Shown here: positions 22,873-29,640 of the stretch, one piece after another
Position numbering within the stretch: the first letter of the stretch is position 1
How the letters are laid out: every line of letters starts with the position of its first letter
Source of the DNA: CAZUQA01 sp964622375
GTDB lineage: Bacteria; Bacillota_I; Bacilli_A; Erysipelotrichales; Erysipelotrichaceae
Assembly: GCA_964622375.1 (NCBI GenBank)
Contig: CAZUQA010000018.1
Coordinates: 1 to 29,640, forward strand
Length of the DNA: 29,640 nucleotides
Reading direction: 5' to 3'
Made by a program: the position numbers and the translations under genes
The notes under the pieces: generated by a model
What the model was told of the DNA's origin: nothing
Seen by the model: only the letters and a program-made list of their open reading frames with translations
The model's database searches: none

Positions 22873-22909
22873 CTTTTAACCTCAAGCTACGCTCCTTAAT
22901 GAATCAGAG

Positions 22910-24670
22910 CTAATGTTTTTGTGTTTTTCTTGCTTTTTCCCTTTCCTCTTCTTCCAGGACAGTATAGGCAATTTTCCCTACTAAAGTCTTGGGTAAATCA
23001 GCGCGGAATTCATATTGTGCCGGCAAAGCAAATTTGGCGATGTTTTTGCGGCAATACTCTTTGATTTCTTTTTCAATTTCTTCGGTGTTATACATCGCTG
23101 CATATTCACTGCGTAAGACAATAAAGGCTTTAACTTTTTGAATTTTATAAGGGTCGTCAATGCCGATGACACAGCTGGATAATACTGCCGGATGTCCTTC
23201 AATGATATTTTCCAGTTGTGAGGGATAAATCGAATATCCTGAAGATATTATCATCCTCTTCAACCTTTGATTAAAATAAATAAAACCATCAGGGTCCATC
23301 CAACCTAAATCCCCGGTATGCAACCAAGTGTTGCCATCAAGATGCCTCTGTAAAACTTGTTTGTTTTCATCCTGATAGTTGATATAACCAATCATATTTT
23401 CCGGTCCGCAAATGCAAATTTCACCAACTTCGCCATAAGTCTGCTCTTTAGTGGTTCCCACTTTACAAATCTTATAGTAGTTATCAGGTAAAGGCACACC
23501 GATTGAACCTTCGCGGGCAAAGTCGCGTAAAGTTAAACAAGTACCGGTCACGCACTCCGTTAGGCCATAACCCTCTCGTACCTGTTCCTTGCAACCCCGT
23601 TGCTTGAGAAATTCATCTATCTTCTTTTTTAACTCAATACTCAAAGAATCACCGCCACAGAAAACGCCTTTTAAGTATGATAGATCGGCATCCTTGAGTG
23701 CTGGGGTAATCAACATCGCTTCAAACAATGTTGGTACACCGGCAATATAATTAGGCTTATATTGGTTGATAATCTTTCCGTAAGTTTGGTTGTTAAACTG
23801 GGGTATCAAAATGCACTTTAGACCATAGCTTAATGAACCGTGGGTGCAGATGCCTAAACCAAAGCCATGGAATATCGGCATGATATTTAGCATCCGACCT
23901 CCGGGCTCCAAGCATTTTAAAAATACTGTCAGTTGCACGGCTAGAACATTGAAATTATTACTGGTTAATGCTATTCCTTTGGTATAGCCGGTGGTTCCTC
24001 CGCTATAGAGAATTGCCGCAACATCCTTCCCAGTTTTAGTGCTGGCTGTCGGTAAAAAGTAAGAAGCTCCGCCTTTAATCAAATCTTTCCATGAGATAAT
24101 CTCTGATTTTTTCGGTACTTTCTTGATTTTTCGACCGGTTGTGTATTTAAAGGCTGTGCCTTTAATCATGCCCAAACCATCGGCAATCGAAGTGGTAATC
24201 ACTTTTCTTAGAGGATACCTTTCCATCGCTTCAGCAAACTTGCCGTAAAAAGCATCTAGAGTAACTGCCATCACCGAGTTAGAAACCTGCAAAAAGAACT
24301 CTATTTCTTTAGCTGCCGATAGCGGATGAATCATACTGGGTATAGCCCCGATTTTATTTAGCGCGTAGAAAACAATAATCGCTTGCGGGCAATTAGGTAA
24401 GCAAACGGTAATTACATCGTCCTGTTGTACCCCAATCTGTTTCAAGCCTTTTGCACAGCTTTCAATCTTCAACATCAGCTCGCGATAACTGGCAGCCCGT
24501 CCCATAAATTCATAAGCATGCAAGTCCGGATATTGCGCTGCTGTCTTACTGATCATTTCAAACAAGGTACAATCAGGATATTCCATCTTCGGCGGAATAT
24601 CGCCATACCATTTACGCCAAGGCGCTTTTGGCTCTTTTTTTAGTTTGAAAGTAAAATTATCACTAATCAT
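22910..24670 (-). CDS. AMP-forming acyl-CoA ligase (ANL superfamily)
   Basis: The 586-residue adenylate-forming ligase activates a carboxylic acid with ATP and joins it to CoA. Motifs are complete: ILYSGGTTGYTKG (about 222-232), YGLTECVTG, TGDLGWMDPDGFIYF, the hinge region RLKRMIISSGYSIYPSQLEN, and the C-terminal catalytic Lys in PKTLVGKIAY. The sequence style is that of medium- or long-chain fatty acyl-CoA synthetases; the substrate is not fixed. I chose the ATG at 24670, which overlaps the upstream stop by 8 bases and has GAGGA upstream. A TTG at 24685 is also in frame. Coupling to the E2-like gene suggests that the acyl-CoA made here is used by that acyltransferase (inference). Confidence 0.94.
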   Translation of the reverse strand: MISDNFTFKLKKEPKAPWRKWYGDIPPKMEYPDCTLFEMISKTAAQYPDLHAYEFMGRAASYRELMLKIESCAKGLKQIGVQQDDVITVCLPNCPQAIIVFYALNKIGAIPSMIHPLSAAKEIEFFLQVSNSVMAVTLDAFYGKFAEAMERYPLRKVITTSIADGLGMIKGTAFKYTTGRKIKKVPKKSEIISWKDLIKGGASYFLPTASTKTGKDVAAILYSGGTTGYTKGIALTSNNFNVLAVQLTVFLKCLEPGGRMLNIMPIFHGFGLGICTHGSLSYGLKCILIPQFNNQTYGKIINQYKPNYIAGVPTLFEAMLITPALKDADLSYLKGVFCGGDSLSIELKKKIDEFLKQRGCKEQVREGYGLTECVTGTCLTLRDFAREGSIGVPLPDNYYKICKVGTTKEQTYGEVGEICICGPENMIGYINYQDENKQVLQRHLDGNTWLHTGDLGWMDPDGFIYFNQRLKRMIISSGYSIYPSQLENIIEGHPAVLSSCVIGIDDPYKIQKVKAFIVLRSEYAAMYNTEEIEKEIKEYCRKNIAKFALPAQYEFRADLPKTLVGKIAYTVLEEEEREKARKTQKH

Positions 24671-25538
24671 CAATTGCTTCCTCAATTTTCTTCTCGAAAA
24701 GTGCCGGGTTTTCTAACAGTTTATCGAGAATTCTCAGCGACTTGGCAAAGTAGAAACCATCAGCAATTCTCTCATCAATGGTAATACCGATTTCTATAAC
24801 ATCGCGAGTTTCCAAATATTTGCCCTGATTATCAAAAATTGGTTTCTTTTGCATAGTACCAACAGCCACAATAATCGAAGCTGTTCCATACTCGTTTAAG
24901 TGGTGATATACCGCCGGCGCCTTGATGCTACCTAAGTTGGTGCATAACACCGTTGTATAGTTAATATCGCCATCCCAAACTACCCGTGGTAGCTTCCCAT
25001 ATGTCGAAAGCGTTCTGATTAACCAAGCAGCAAATGACAACAAAGGCCGCGGCAGTTTAGCCAAGACAGCTACGGTATCTTCCGAAGAATTCTCTTGTCC
25101 GCTGCGCGCTGTCGTCACTTTAGAATGAATATAAGAGCTTAAACCATCCAAAGTCCAATCCGGTTTGACCACTTCGTTAAGCATAGCCTCCTCTGAGGTA
25201 TCGGAAAACTCTTTTTTCACTAAAAAACCGATACTGATATCGTATCTTTGATAAGTCCGCCCGGCGGAAATAAAGCGATTTAAAAGTGGGCGGTGATAAA
25301 TAATCTTTCCGATGCCAAATAACAAAGCATGGAATACCGTAGTCTTGTACTCCGGGTGCTTTTTGTTTTGTTTTTCAATATACTTTAGTAAATTAGTAAC
25401 ATCAAATTCCTGTAATAAATAAACTTCCCCTTCTGTTCTGCGATTGTAGATATGTGGCATTACAACATGCAAAGGATCAATATCACGTACCCAATAACCA
25501 TCTAAGCGATCTCCCCATCGTCTTTTTCTGTCAGCCAT
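24663..25538 (-). CDS. E2-like (CAT-fold) acyltransferase without lipoyl domain
   Basis: The 291-residue protein matches the catalytic domain of 2-oxoacid dehydrogenase E2 / chloramphenicol acetyltransferase proteins: FDVTNLLKYIEKQNKKHPEY, TVFHALLFGIGKI, RPLLNRFI, then INYTTVLCTNLGSI and ASIIVAVGTM. There is no lipoyl or E1/E3-binding domain, and no dehydrogenase genes are nearby. At the active site the usual HxxxDG reads ERIADG, with Glu256 in the place of the catalytic His and Asp260-Gly261 kept. I believe this substitution is shared by a Bacillota subfamily, so it may define a different chemistry. GGGAGG precedes the ATG. It is the first gene of the operon with the acyl-CoA ligase. Confidence 0.85.
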   Translation of the reverse strand: MADRKRRWGDRLDGYWVRDIDPLHVVMPHIYNRRTEGEVYLLQEFDVTNLLKYIEKQNKKHPEYKTTVFHALLFGIGKIIYHRPLLNRFISAGRTYQRYDISIGFLVKKEFSDTSEEAMLNEVVKPDWTLDGLSSYIHSKVTTARSGQENSSEDTVAVLAKLPRPLLSFAAWLIRTLSTYGKLPRVVWDGDINYTTVLCTNLGSIKAPAVYHHLNEYGTASIIVAVGTMQKKPIFDNQGKYLETRDVIEIGITIDERIADGFYFAKSLRILDKLLENPALFEKKIEEAIDD

Positions 25539-25567
25539 TTTACTATCCTCCCTTAATCAATGTTACC

Positions 25568-25596
25568 ATTGTACTATAAAAATACTCAGACTTCAA
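25568..25596 (-). promoter_or_regulatory. Promoter of the E2-like/acyl-CoA ligase operon
   Basis: TTGAAG, a 17-base spacer and TACAAT lie on the minus strand, with the -10 about 30 bases before the ATG at 25538. Confidence 0.65.
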
Positions 25597-25803
25597 AACC
25601 AGTTTATTACTCCTGAAAAGCTGCTACTAAAGCTACAGTCTAGTATTTTCCCACAGTAGATTGCCTTACTATACTTCACTAACAAATACTACTATACTAC
25701 AAATACCTTGCGAAAAGACGCAGTTGACCAATGGTTTATTCGATTCACCGCCAAACATTTTCAGAATATAGCTAATAAACTCACAGCAGCAAGGACGACA
25801 TCT

Positions 25804-26949
25804 ATGATCACGAAACCAACAACACGAAACTGTCCAAATTGTTCCGCAGTAGCAAAGTTCGATGAATATGAAGCGTCAACTATTTGTGAGTACTGCGGCA
25901 CCCAAATCTTTCGCAGTGATAATGACGAAAGTCCCTATCCCCGTTCCGTAAATATCAAGAATCTGTTACTGCGAGCAGAGAAACTAATTGAAGAAAAACA
26001 TTTTCTCGAAGCTTTATCTTACTTCGAGAAAGTTCTTGATTTTGATGTTAAGATCCATCAAGCTTGGTGGGGGATTTTTAAACTCAAGAAAAACGATTTG
26101 TTCTTAAGTAATACTGCCTTTTATAAAATCTGTCAGCAATGGAACGATGTCCTGGCAAATAGGGATCTTCCTACCAACGAGAAATTTCAATATGTTGTCC
26201 CGATTTCTTCATCACGTTTTCTTGCGGCTATTAGGGCCATAGAATATGCCCCTAGAGAGATAGCCGCTGAATATAATTCTTTTTTGTGTGCCTACTTTAA
26301 AGTGGCAAATACCCCCATTGAAAGTCGACCCCCGAAAACAAAAACCAATAACTATCTGATAGTGCTTGCTGTTTTTATCGGCGTTGTTCTGTTTTCATCA
26401 TTGCAAACAACGAATACGCCTTTATCACCCCAGAATCCGCCGGAATACAAACTACCAATTATGGAAATCCAAATCGGCTGTAAAATTCTCAATAATTATC
26501 AAGGTTTACTGCGCGACTATTTTGATGGCCCGGAAAACTCGTTGACTATTTCTTATGACGCAAAAAATGGCAAAATTTTCGCTCTTAAGTACACAGCAAA
26601 ACTAACAAAGCAATTTGCCTTATTTAAGGATGAAAACACCGATGAAGAGAAGTACGCAATAGATAAGACACTATTGTATAAAACCCAGAAGTACAAAGAG
26701 AATTTAGAAACAGTGCCTGGTGTCCAAGTTAATTTCACATTTGGCTATCCTGATAATTGTTATGTTATAGATATCTCTTTTGATTTAACTGTAATAAACA
26801 CTGACGCTAACTACGAAAAGCTGAAAGCCATATTTCCTCAGGTAATGGCTATTATTGACAAAGCAATGGAACTTTCTGTATCTGATTTCCAAAAGTATTA
26901 CAGCACTGATTCCGAGCACATCAAGTGTGCGCCCATAAAAAACAAATGA
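25804..26949 (+). CDS. Zinc-ribbon, single-span membrane protein of unknown function
   Basis: The 381-residue protein begins with a zinc ribbon (Cys10/Cys13 in CPNC, Cys28/Cys31 in CEYC). A helical, TPR-like stretch follows (about 52-115, LLLRAEKLIEEKHFLEALSY), then a membrane span at about 184-200 and an exported C-terminal domain of about 180 residues. The zinc ribbon and TPR-like part would be cytoplasmic. I know of no function for this arrangement; DUF-type sensor or assembly proteins of Clostridia often look like it. I chose the ATG at 25804, preceded by AAGGA. A TTG at 25708 would add 32 residues ahead of the zinc ribbon that look unrelated to it. It is the only plus-strand gene in the right third of the window. 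Confidence 0.78.
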   Translation: MITKPTTRNCPNCSAVAKFDEYEASTICEYCGTQIFRSDNDESPYPRSVNIKNLLLRAEKLIEEKHFLEALSYFEKVLDFDVKIHQAWWGIFKLKKNDLFLSNTAFYKICQQWNDVLANRDLPTNEKFQYVVPISSSRFLAAIRAIEYAPREIAAEYNSFLCAYFKVANTPIESRPPKTKTNNYLIVLAVFIGVVLFSSLQTTNTPLSPQNPPEYKLPIMEIQIGCKILNNYQGLLRDYFDGPENSLTISYDAKNGKIFALKYTAKLTKQFALFKDENTDEEKYAIDKTLLYKTQKYKENLETVPGVQVNFTFGYPDNCYVIDISFDLTVINTDANYEKLKAIFPQVMAIIDKAMELSVSDFQKYYSTDSEHIKCAPIKNK

Positions 26950-26994
26950 CTCAATAAAAACTCAACTCTTGTGTTGTGATTTTATCATGACAGT

Positions 26995-27033
26995 AAAAAG
27001 TAGCGAATTTTTTCAACAATATTTTTTCGCTAC
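26995..27033 (-). terminator. Terminator of the MBOAT/DHHW operon
   Basis: On the minus strand GTAGCGAA and TTCGCTAC form an 8-pair stem with an A/T-rich 18-base loop, followed by TTTTT. It lies 25-60 bases after the DHHW gene stop. It might also serve the convergent gene ending at 26949, but no T-run follows on the plus strand. Confidence 0.65.
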
Positions 27034-27057
27034 CAGTAAATAGAATCTGGCTTCGGC

Positions 27058-28149
27058 TTATCTTAAAACGGTACCACTATTTAGAATGTTAACACTGTAA
27101 AGGAATAGAACATCATCAGCGGAAAAATCAACGGCTTGTGCTAAAAAATCACAGCTTACATAACGGATATCGATGATCGTTACTTTTTTATAGTCACTCA
27201 GCATTAAAGGAATGATACTGCTACCGAAAGAATCTCGGAATACTATTAGTTCTTTTTCGCTTGTCGCCTCGGGATTTTCGATAATCAGAATGGCTTTAGG
27301 ACCGGATAGAAAAATATCATAGAGATCAAGATTATTACTTTTGCTCATGTCGTAGATTGGAGCATAACTCGAAGTCTCAAAATCATGAACTTGAAGATTA
27401 TCTAGAAGTTCACTTGTTAGGAAAATTAATTTTTCAGGGGAGTGCCTTAGTGCCAACTGCCCGTGGTAAGCGCCTTTAAAATCATAAAACACTTGAAGCT
27501 GATAGTCCCCGCCTACTTTAAAGTCCATACTGTCTGCAAGTTTCTTTACGGTTTCCCCTAACAACTCTTGACGCCAGTGAATATCAGTTCGATAAAAGCC
27601 TTCCAACTGCAATGTATCAAAGATAGCAATATACTGCATTCTTTCAAGTTTAGTTTTCATGATATCCACTAAACCATCATAGTCAAAGCGTAAATAACCC
27701 AAACTTTCATCTAAATAATAGTTTTTGTCCGGTATCACACTGAAATAGACCTTCTTCCCTTGCAAGTACTTATCATAGAGATAATTAAACCGTGAAGCGG
27801 CATACTCCACAGCTTCGCAGTTCAAAGGATAAAGATTCTTAAAGATATAGCCATCTTTGACAAAGAGATCATTGTTGTCCTTTTTAAGCAGGAGAGAAAA
27901 CTCGGTTATGCTCTTTAGTTTTCTAAAGTCATCGCGTCCGACAAATTGATCAAGTACATACTTATCAAAGTCTTCCATGGCTTTAGTATTTACAACATTA
28001 GCCCAGCTAAGCACCGGAAACTGTCGTAGCTTTCTTCGCTCACTGAAAGATAACTCTTTATCCGGACTTAAAATATTCACGACTAAAACACCCAGTAGTA
28101 GGGCAGAGAATAATAGGGTATTTACTAAATTTTTTATCTTGTCATTCAT
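27058..28149 (-). CDS. DHHW/AlgX-like protein, partner of the MBOAT acyltransferase
   Basis: The roughly 363-residue protein has an N-terminal membrane anchor (about 10-28) and an extracytoplasmic domain with the family signature RTDIHWRQE (Asp-Ile-His-Trp near residue 190) and a later FRDSFGSSIIP, the SGNH-like Ser region. Such DHHW/AlgX/AlgJ-type proteins take the acyl group carried across the membrane by an MBOAT protein and place it on a polysaccharide. The start is uncertain. The ATG at 28149 has only a weak site. A TTG at 28161 overlaps the MBOAT stop (TTGA) and would add four residues. Direct coupling to the MBOAT gene supports a shared pathway. The target polymer is unknown. Confidence 0.88.
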   Translation of the reverse strand: MNDKIKNLVNTLLFSALLLGVLVVNILSPDKELSFSERRKLRQFPVLSWANVVNTKAMEDFDKYVLDQFVGRDDFRKLKSITEFSLLLKKDNNDLFVKDGYIFKNLYPLNCEAVEYAASRFNYLYDKYLQGKKVYFSVIPDKNYYLDESLGYLRFDYDGLVDIMKTKLERMQYIAIFDTLQLEGFYRTDIHWRQELLGETVKKLADSMDFKVGGDYQLQVFYDFKGAYHGQLALRHSPEKLIFLTSELLDNLQVHDFETSSYAPIYDMSKSNNLDLYDIFLSGPKAILIIENPEATSEKELIVFRDSFGSSIIPLMLSDYKKVTIIDIRYVSCDFLAQAVDFSADDVLFLYSVNILNSGTVLR

Positions 28150-28157
28150 CTTGTTAC

Positions 28158-29561
28158 TCAAAACCTAAAATAGATGAAGGGATTGAACGAGCTGTCAACT
28201 AAATAAGCCGTGACGATAATTAACAGTGTCAATAAATATAATGGTTCAATCATATTTACAATTTTCCTTCCTATTACCTTTTCTTTTATCTTAACTACCA
28301 AATTTCTTAGTAAGGGTGTCGCCCCAACAAGAGCAAAAACAATTACCACTAAGAAACTACGCAAGTAATACCAGGTTTCTCGACTAGCAAATGCTAAACC
28401 ACCAAACCCGAATACTGATTGTATATCTTTCAGCATTCCCGACAGACTGGTCGCATTAAACAGCAACCAGCTAAAATACACTAAGGCTAAAGTATAAAGG
28501 TGCCTGACAAACTTCGGCGCTTTTTCCAAAAGCTGCAGAATAAAAGTTTTCTCCATAATTAGGATCACCCCAAAGTACAAACCCCAGAGAATAAAGTTCC
28601 AATCAGCCCCATGCCATAAACCGGTCACAAACCACACAATCAACAAATTTCTCAAGTATTTAAACTTAGTAGTTCGGCTGCCCCCTAAAGGTATATAGAG
28701 ATAGTCTTTAAACCAATAGGACAAAGTCATATGCCATTTCCGCCAAAAATCGGTAATCGAAGTTGCACAATAGGGATAATTGAAGTTCTCCGGGAAGCTA
28801 AAGCCCAGTATTCTACCCAAGCCAATCGCCATATCCGAATACCCGGAAAAATCAAAATAGATTTGAAGCATATATGCTAAAACATAGAGCCAATAGTAAA
28901 GCACCGTTTTTTCGTTGGTGTTGTAAAACATTTGACACAACAAACCCAGATTATTGGCTATGATAACTTTCTTAGCTAAACCGATAATGAAGCGATTGAT
29001 ACCGCTTGAGAAGTTTTCTGTTGTGCTCTTTCTTTCTGTCAACTCTTTGGCGATTTCTACATAACGCACGATCGGTCCGGCAACAAGTTGGGGAAATAAA
29101 ACCACATAAGTTCCCAATGTTATAAAATTCTTTTGTGCCGGTATTTCACCACGATAAACATCGATGGAATAGCTCAAGGTTTGAAAAGTATAAAAAGATA
29201 TGCCTATCGGTAAAACTAACTTCAATAAACTGATTTCGCTATTAAATAATCTATTAATATTGAGTAGCACAAAATCCGTATATTTAAAGTAAGCCAATAG
29301 ACCCAAACTGATGGCTATATCAATTATCAGAAATACCTTTTTGTACTTTGTACCTGCATATTTCTCAATCAGACGTCCGTTGATGTAGGAAGAAAAAATC
29401 GTCGCCAACATCAATAGTACATATTTGGGCTCACCATAAAAATAAAAACCCAGTGAAATTAAAAACAAGACCAGGTTTTTAAATTTAAGGGGTGTTAAAA
29501 AATACAGCAGCAAAGCACAGGGTAAGAAATAATAAAGAAAGCTAATACTGGAAAAAACCAT
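28158..29561 (-). CDS. MBOAT O-acyltransferase, AlgI-like
   Basis: The 467-residue polytopic protein (about 11 spans) has the MBOAT hallmarks: PIGISFYTFQTLSYSIDVYR, FPQLVAGPIVR, YFDFSGYSDMAIGLG, DFWRKWHMTLS (His277) and LWHGADWNF with the invariant His317. Family members AlgI, DltB and PatA move acyl groups, mostly acetyl or D-alanyl, from the cytoplasm to acceptors outside. The sequence and the DHHW partner place it with AlgI-type polysaccharide O-acetylation and not D-alanylation; no dltA or dltC is nearby. AGGGGGA precedes the ATG. Confidence 0.94.
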   Translation of the reverse strand: MVFSSISFLYYFLPCALLLYFLTPLKFKNLVLFLISLGFYFYGEPKYVLLMLATIFSSYINGRLIEKYAGTKYKKVFLIIDIAISLGLLAYFKYTDFVLLNINRLFNSEISLLKLVLPIGISFYTFQTLSYSIDVYRGEIPAQKNFITLGTYVVLFPQLVAGPIVRYVEIAKELTERKSTTENFSSGINRFIIGLAKKVIIANNLGLLCQMFYNTNEKTVLYYWLYVLAYMLQIYFDFSGYSDMAIGLGRILGFSFPENFNYPYCATSITDFWRKWHMTLSYWFKDYLYIPLGGSRTTKFKYLRNLLIVWFVTGLWHGADWNFILWGLYFGVILIMEKTFILQLLEKAPKFVRHLYTLALVYFSWLLFNATSLSGMLKDIQSVFGFGGLAFASRETWYYLRSFLVVIVFALVGATPLLRNLVVKIKEKVIGRKIVNMIEPLYLLTLLIIVTAYLVDSSFNPFIYFRF

Positions 29562-29574
29562 TTTAAATCCCCCT

Positions 29575-29604
29575 AAATAAAATGCTCCATAAACTGAAGC
29601 ATTT
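29575..29604 (-). terminator. Probable terminator hairpin between MBOAT and the gene beyond the edge
   Basis: On the minus strand AAATGCTTC and GGAGCATTT form a 9-pair stem (one G-U) with a 7-base loop, followed by TTATTT. It probably ends a minus-strand unit lying outside the window. It could also be a 5' leader hairpin of the MBOAT gene, whose start is about 15 bases further on. Confidence 0.5.
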
Positions 29605-29640
29605 CACCAAATCACAATTTTACTCTTTAATTAGCGCCGA

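Noticed and set aside
25708..25803. TTG start adding 32 residues to the zinc-ribbon protein
   Set aside because: No ribosome binding site precedes it, while AAGGA lies before the ATG at 25804, and the extra residues have no domain character.

Overview
The window looks like a chromosomal segment of a low-GC Bacillota (Firmicutes) bacterium, probably an anaerobe outside Bacilli. The reasons are strong GGAGG-type ribosome binding sites, a T-box leader, MKK-type lipoproteins without outer-membrane genes, a CBS-type manganese pyrophosphatase, two aldo/keto reductases carrying 4Fe-4S clusters, and a heterodimeric ABC exporter. I cannot name the species. There are no rRNA or tRNA genes, CRISPR arrays, insertion sequences or phage modules. 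Most genes lie on the minus strand in tight operons with 1-14 base overlaps or short gaps.

Layout by region. 336-3268 (-): pseudouridine catabolism (psuK, psuG) followed by a membrane protein. 3410-7439 (+): a two-gene heterodimeric ABC exporter. 7616-8275 (-): an Api92/YubB-like protein. 8375-10021 (-): CBS/DRTGG manganese-dependent pyrophosphatase. 10115-14974 (-): a five-gene operon with a DUF624-like membrane protein, a membrane-anchored GH25 muramidase, an Fe-S aldo/keto reductase and two tandem, apparently paralogous lipoproteins. 15043-16185 (-): a second Fe-S aldo/keto reductase. 16297-18026 (-): an operon for a small membrane protein, a TetR regulator and a flavodoxin-like protein, with two matching palindromic operators at its promoter and an apparent -1 frameshift in the first gene. 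18172-18438 (-): a small Xre-type regulator. 18482-18625 (+): a promoter-to-terminator unit with no convincing gene, a candidate small RNA. 18730-21247 (-): an amino-acid ABC importer behind a T-box leader whose specifier I read as CGC (arginine). 21388-22651 (-): a decayed yccF-like remnant behind a hypothetical membrane protein. 22910-25538 (-): an E2-like acyltransferase and an acyl-CoA ligase. 25804-26949 (+): a zinc-ribbon membrane protein. 27058-29561 (-): an MBOAT O-acyltransferase and its DHHW/AlgX-like partner.

The most informative parts are in the regulatory DNA. These are the paired 18-base operators with the frameshifted leading gene, the orphan small-RNA unit, the arginine T-box with an ARG-box-like palindrome upstream, and three transcription units whose -10 hexamer ends exactly six bases before ATG, which suggests leaderless mRNAs. 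All family assignments come from reading motifs by eye. No database search, folding program or alignment was run.
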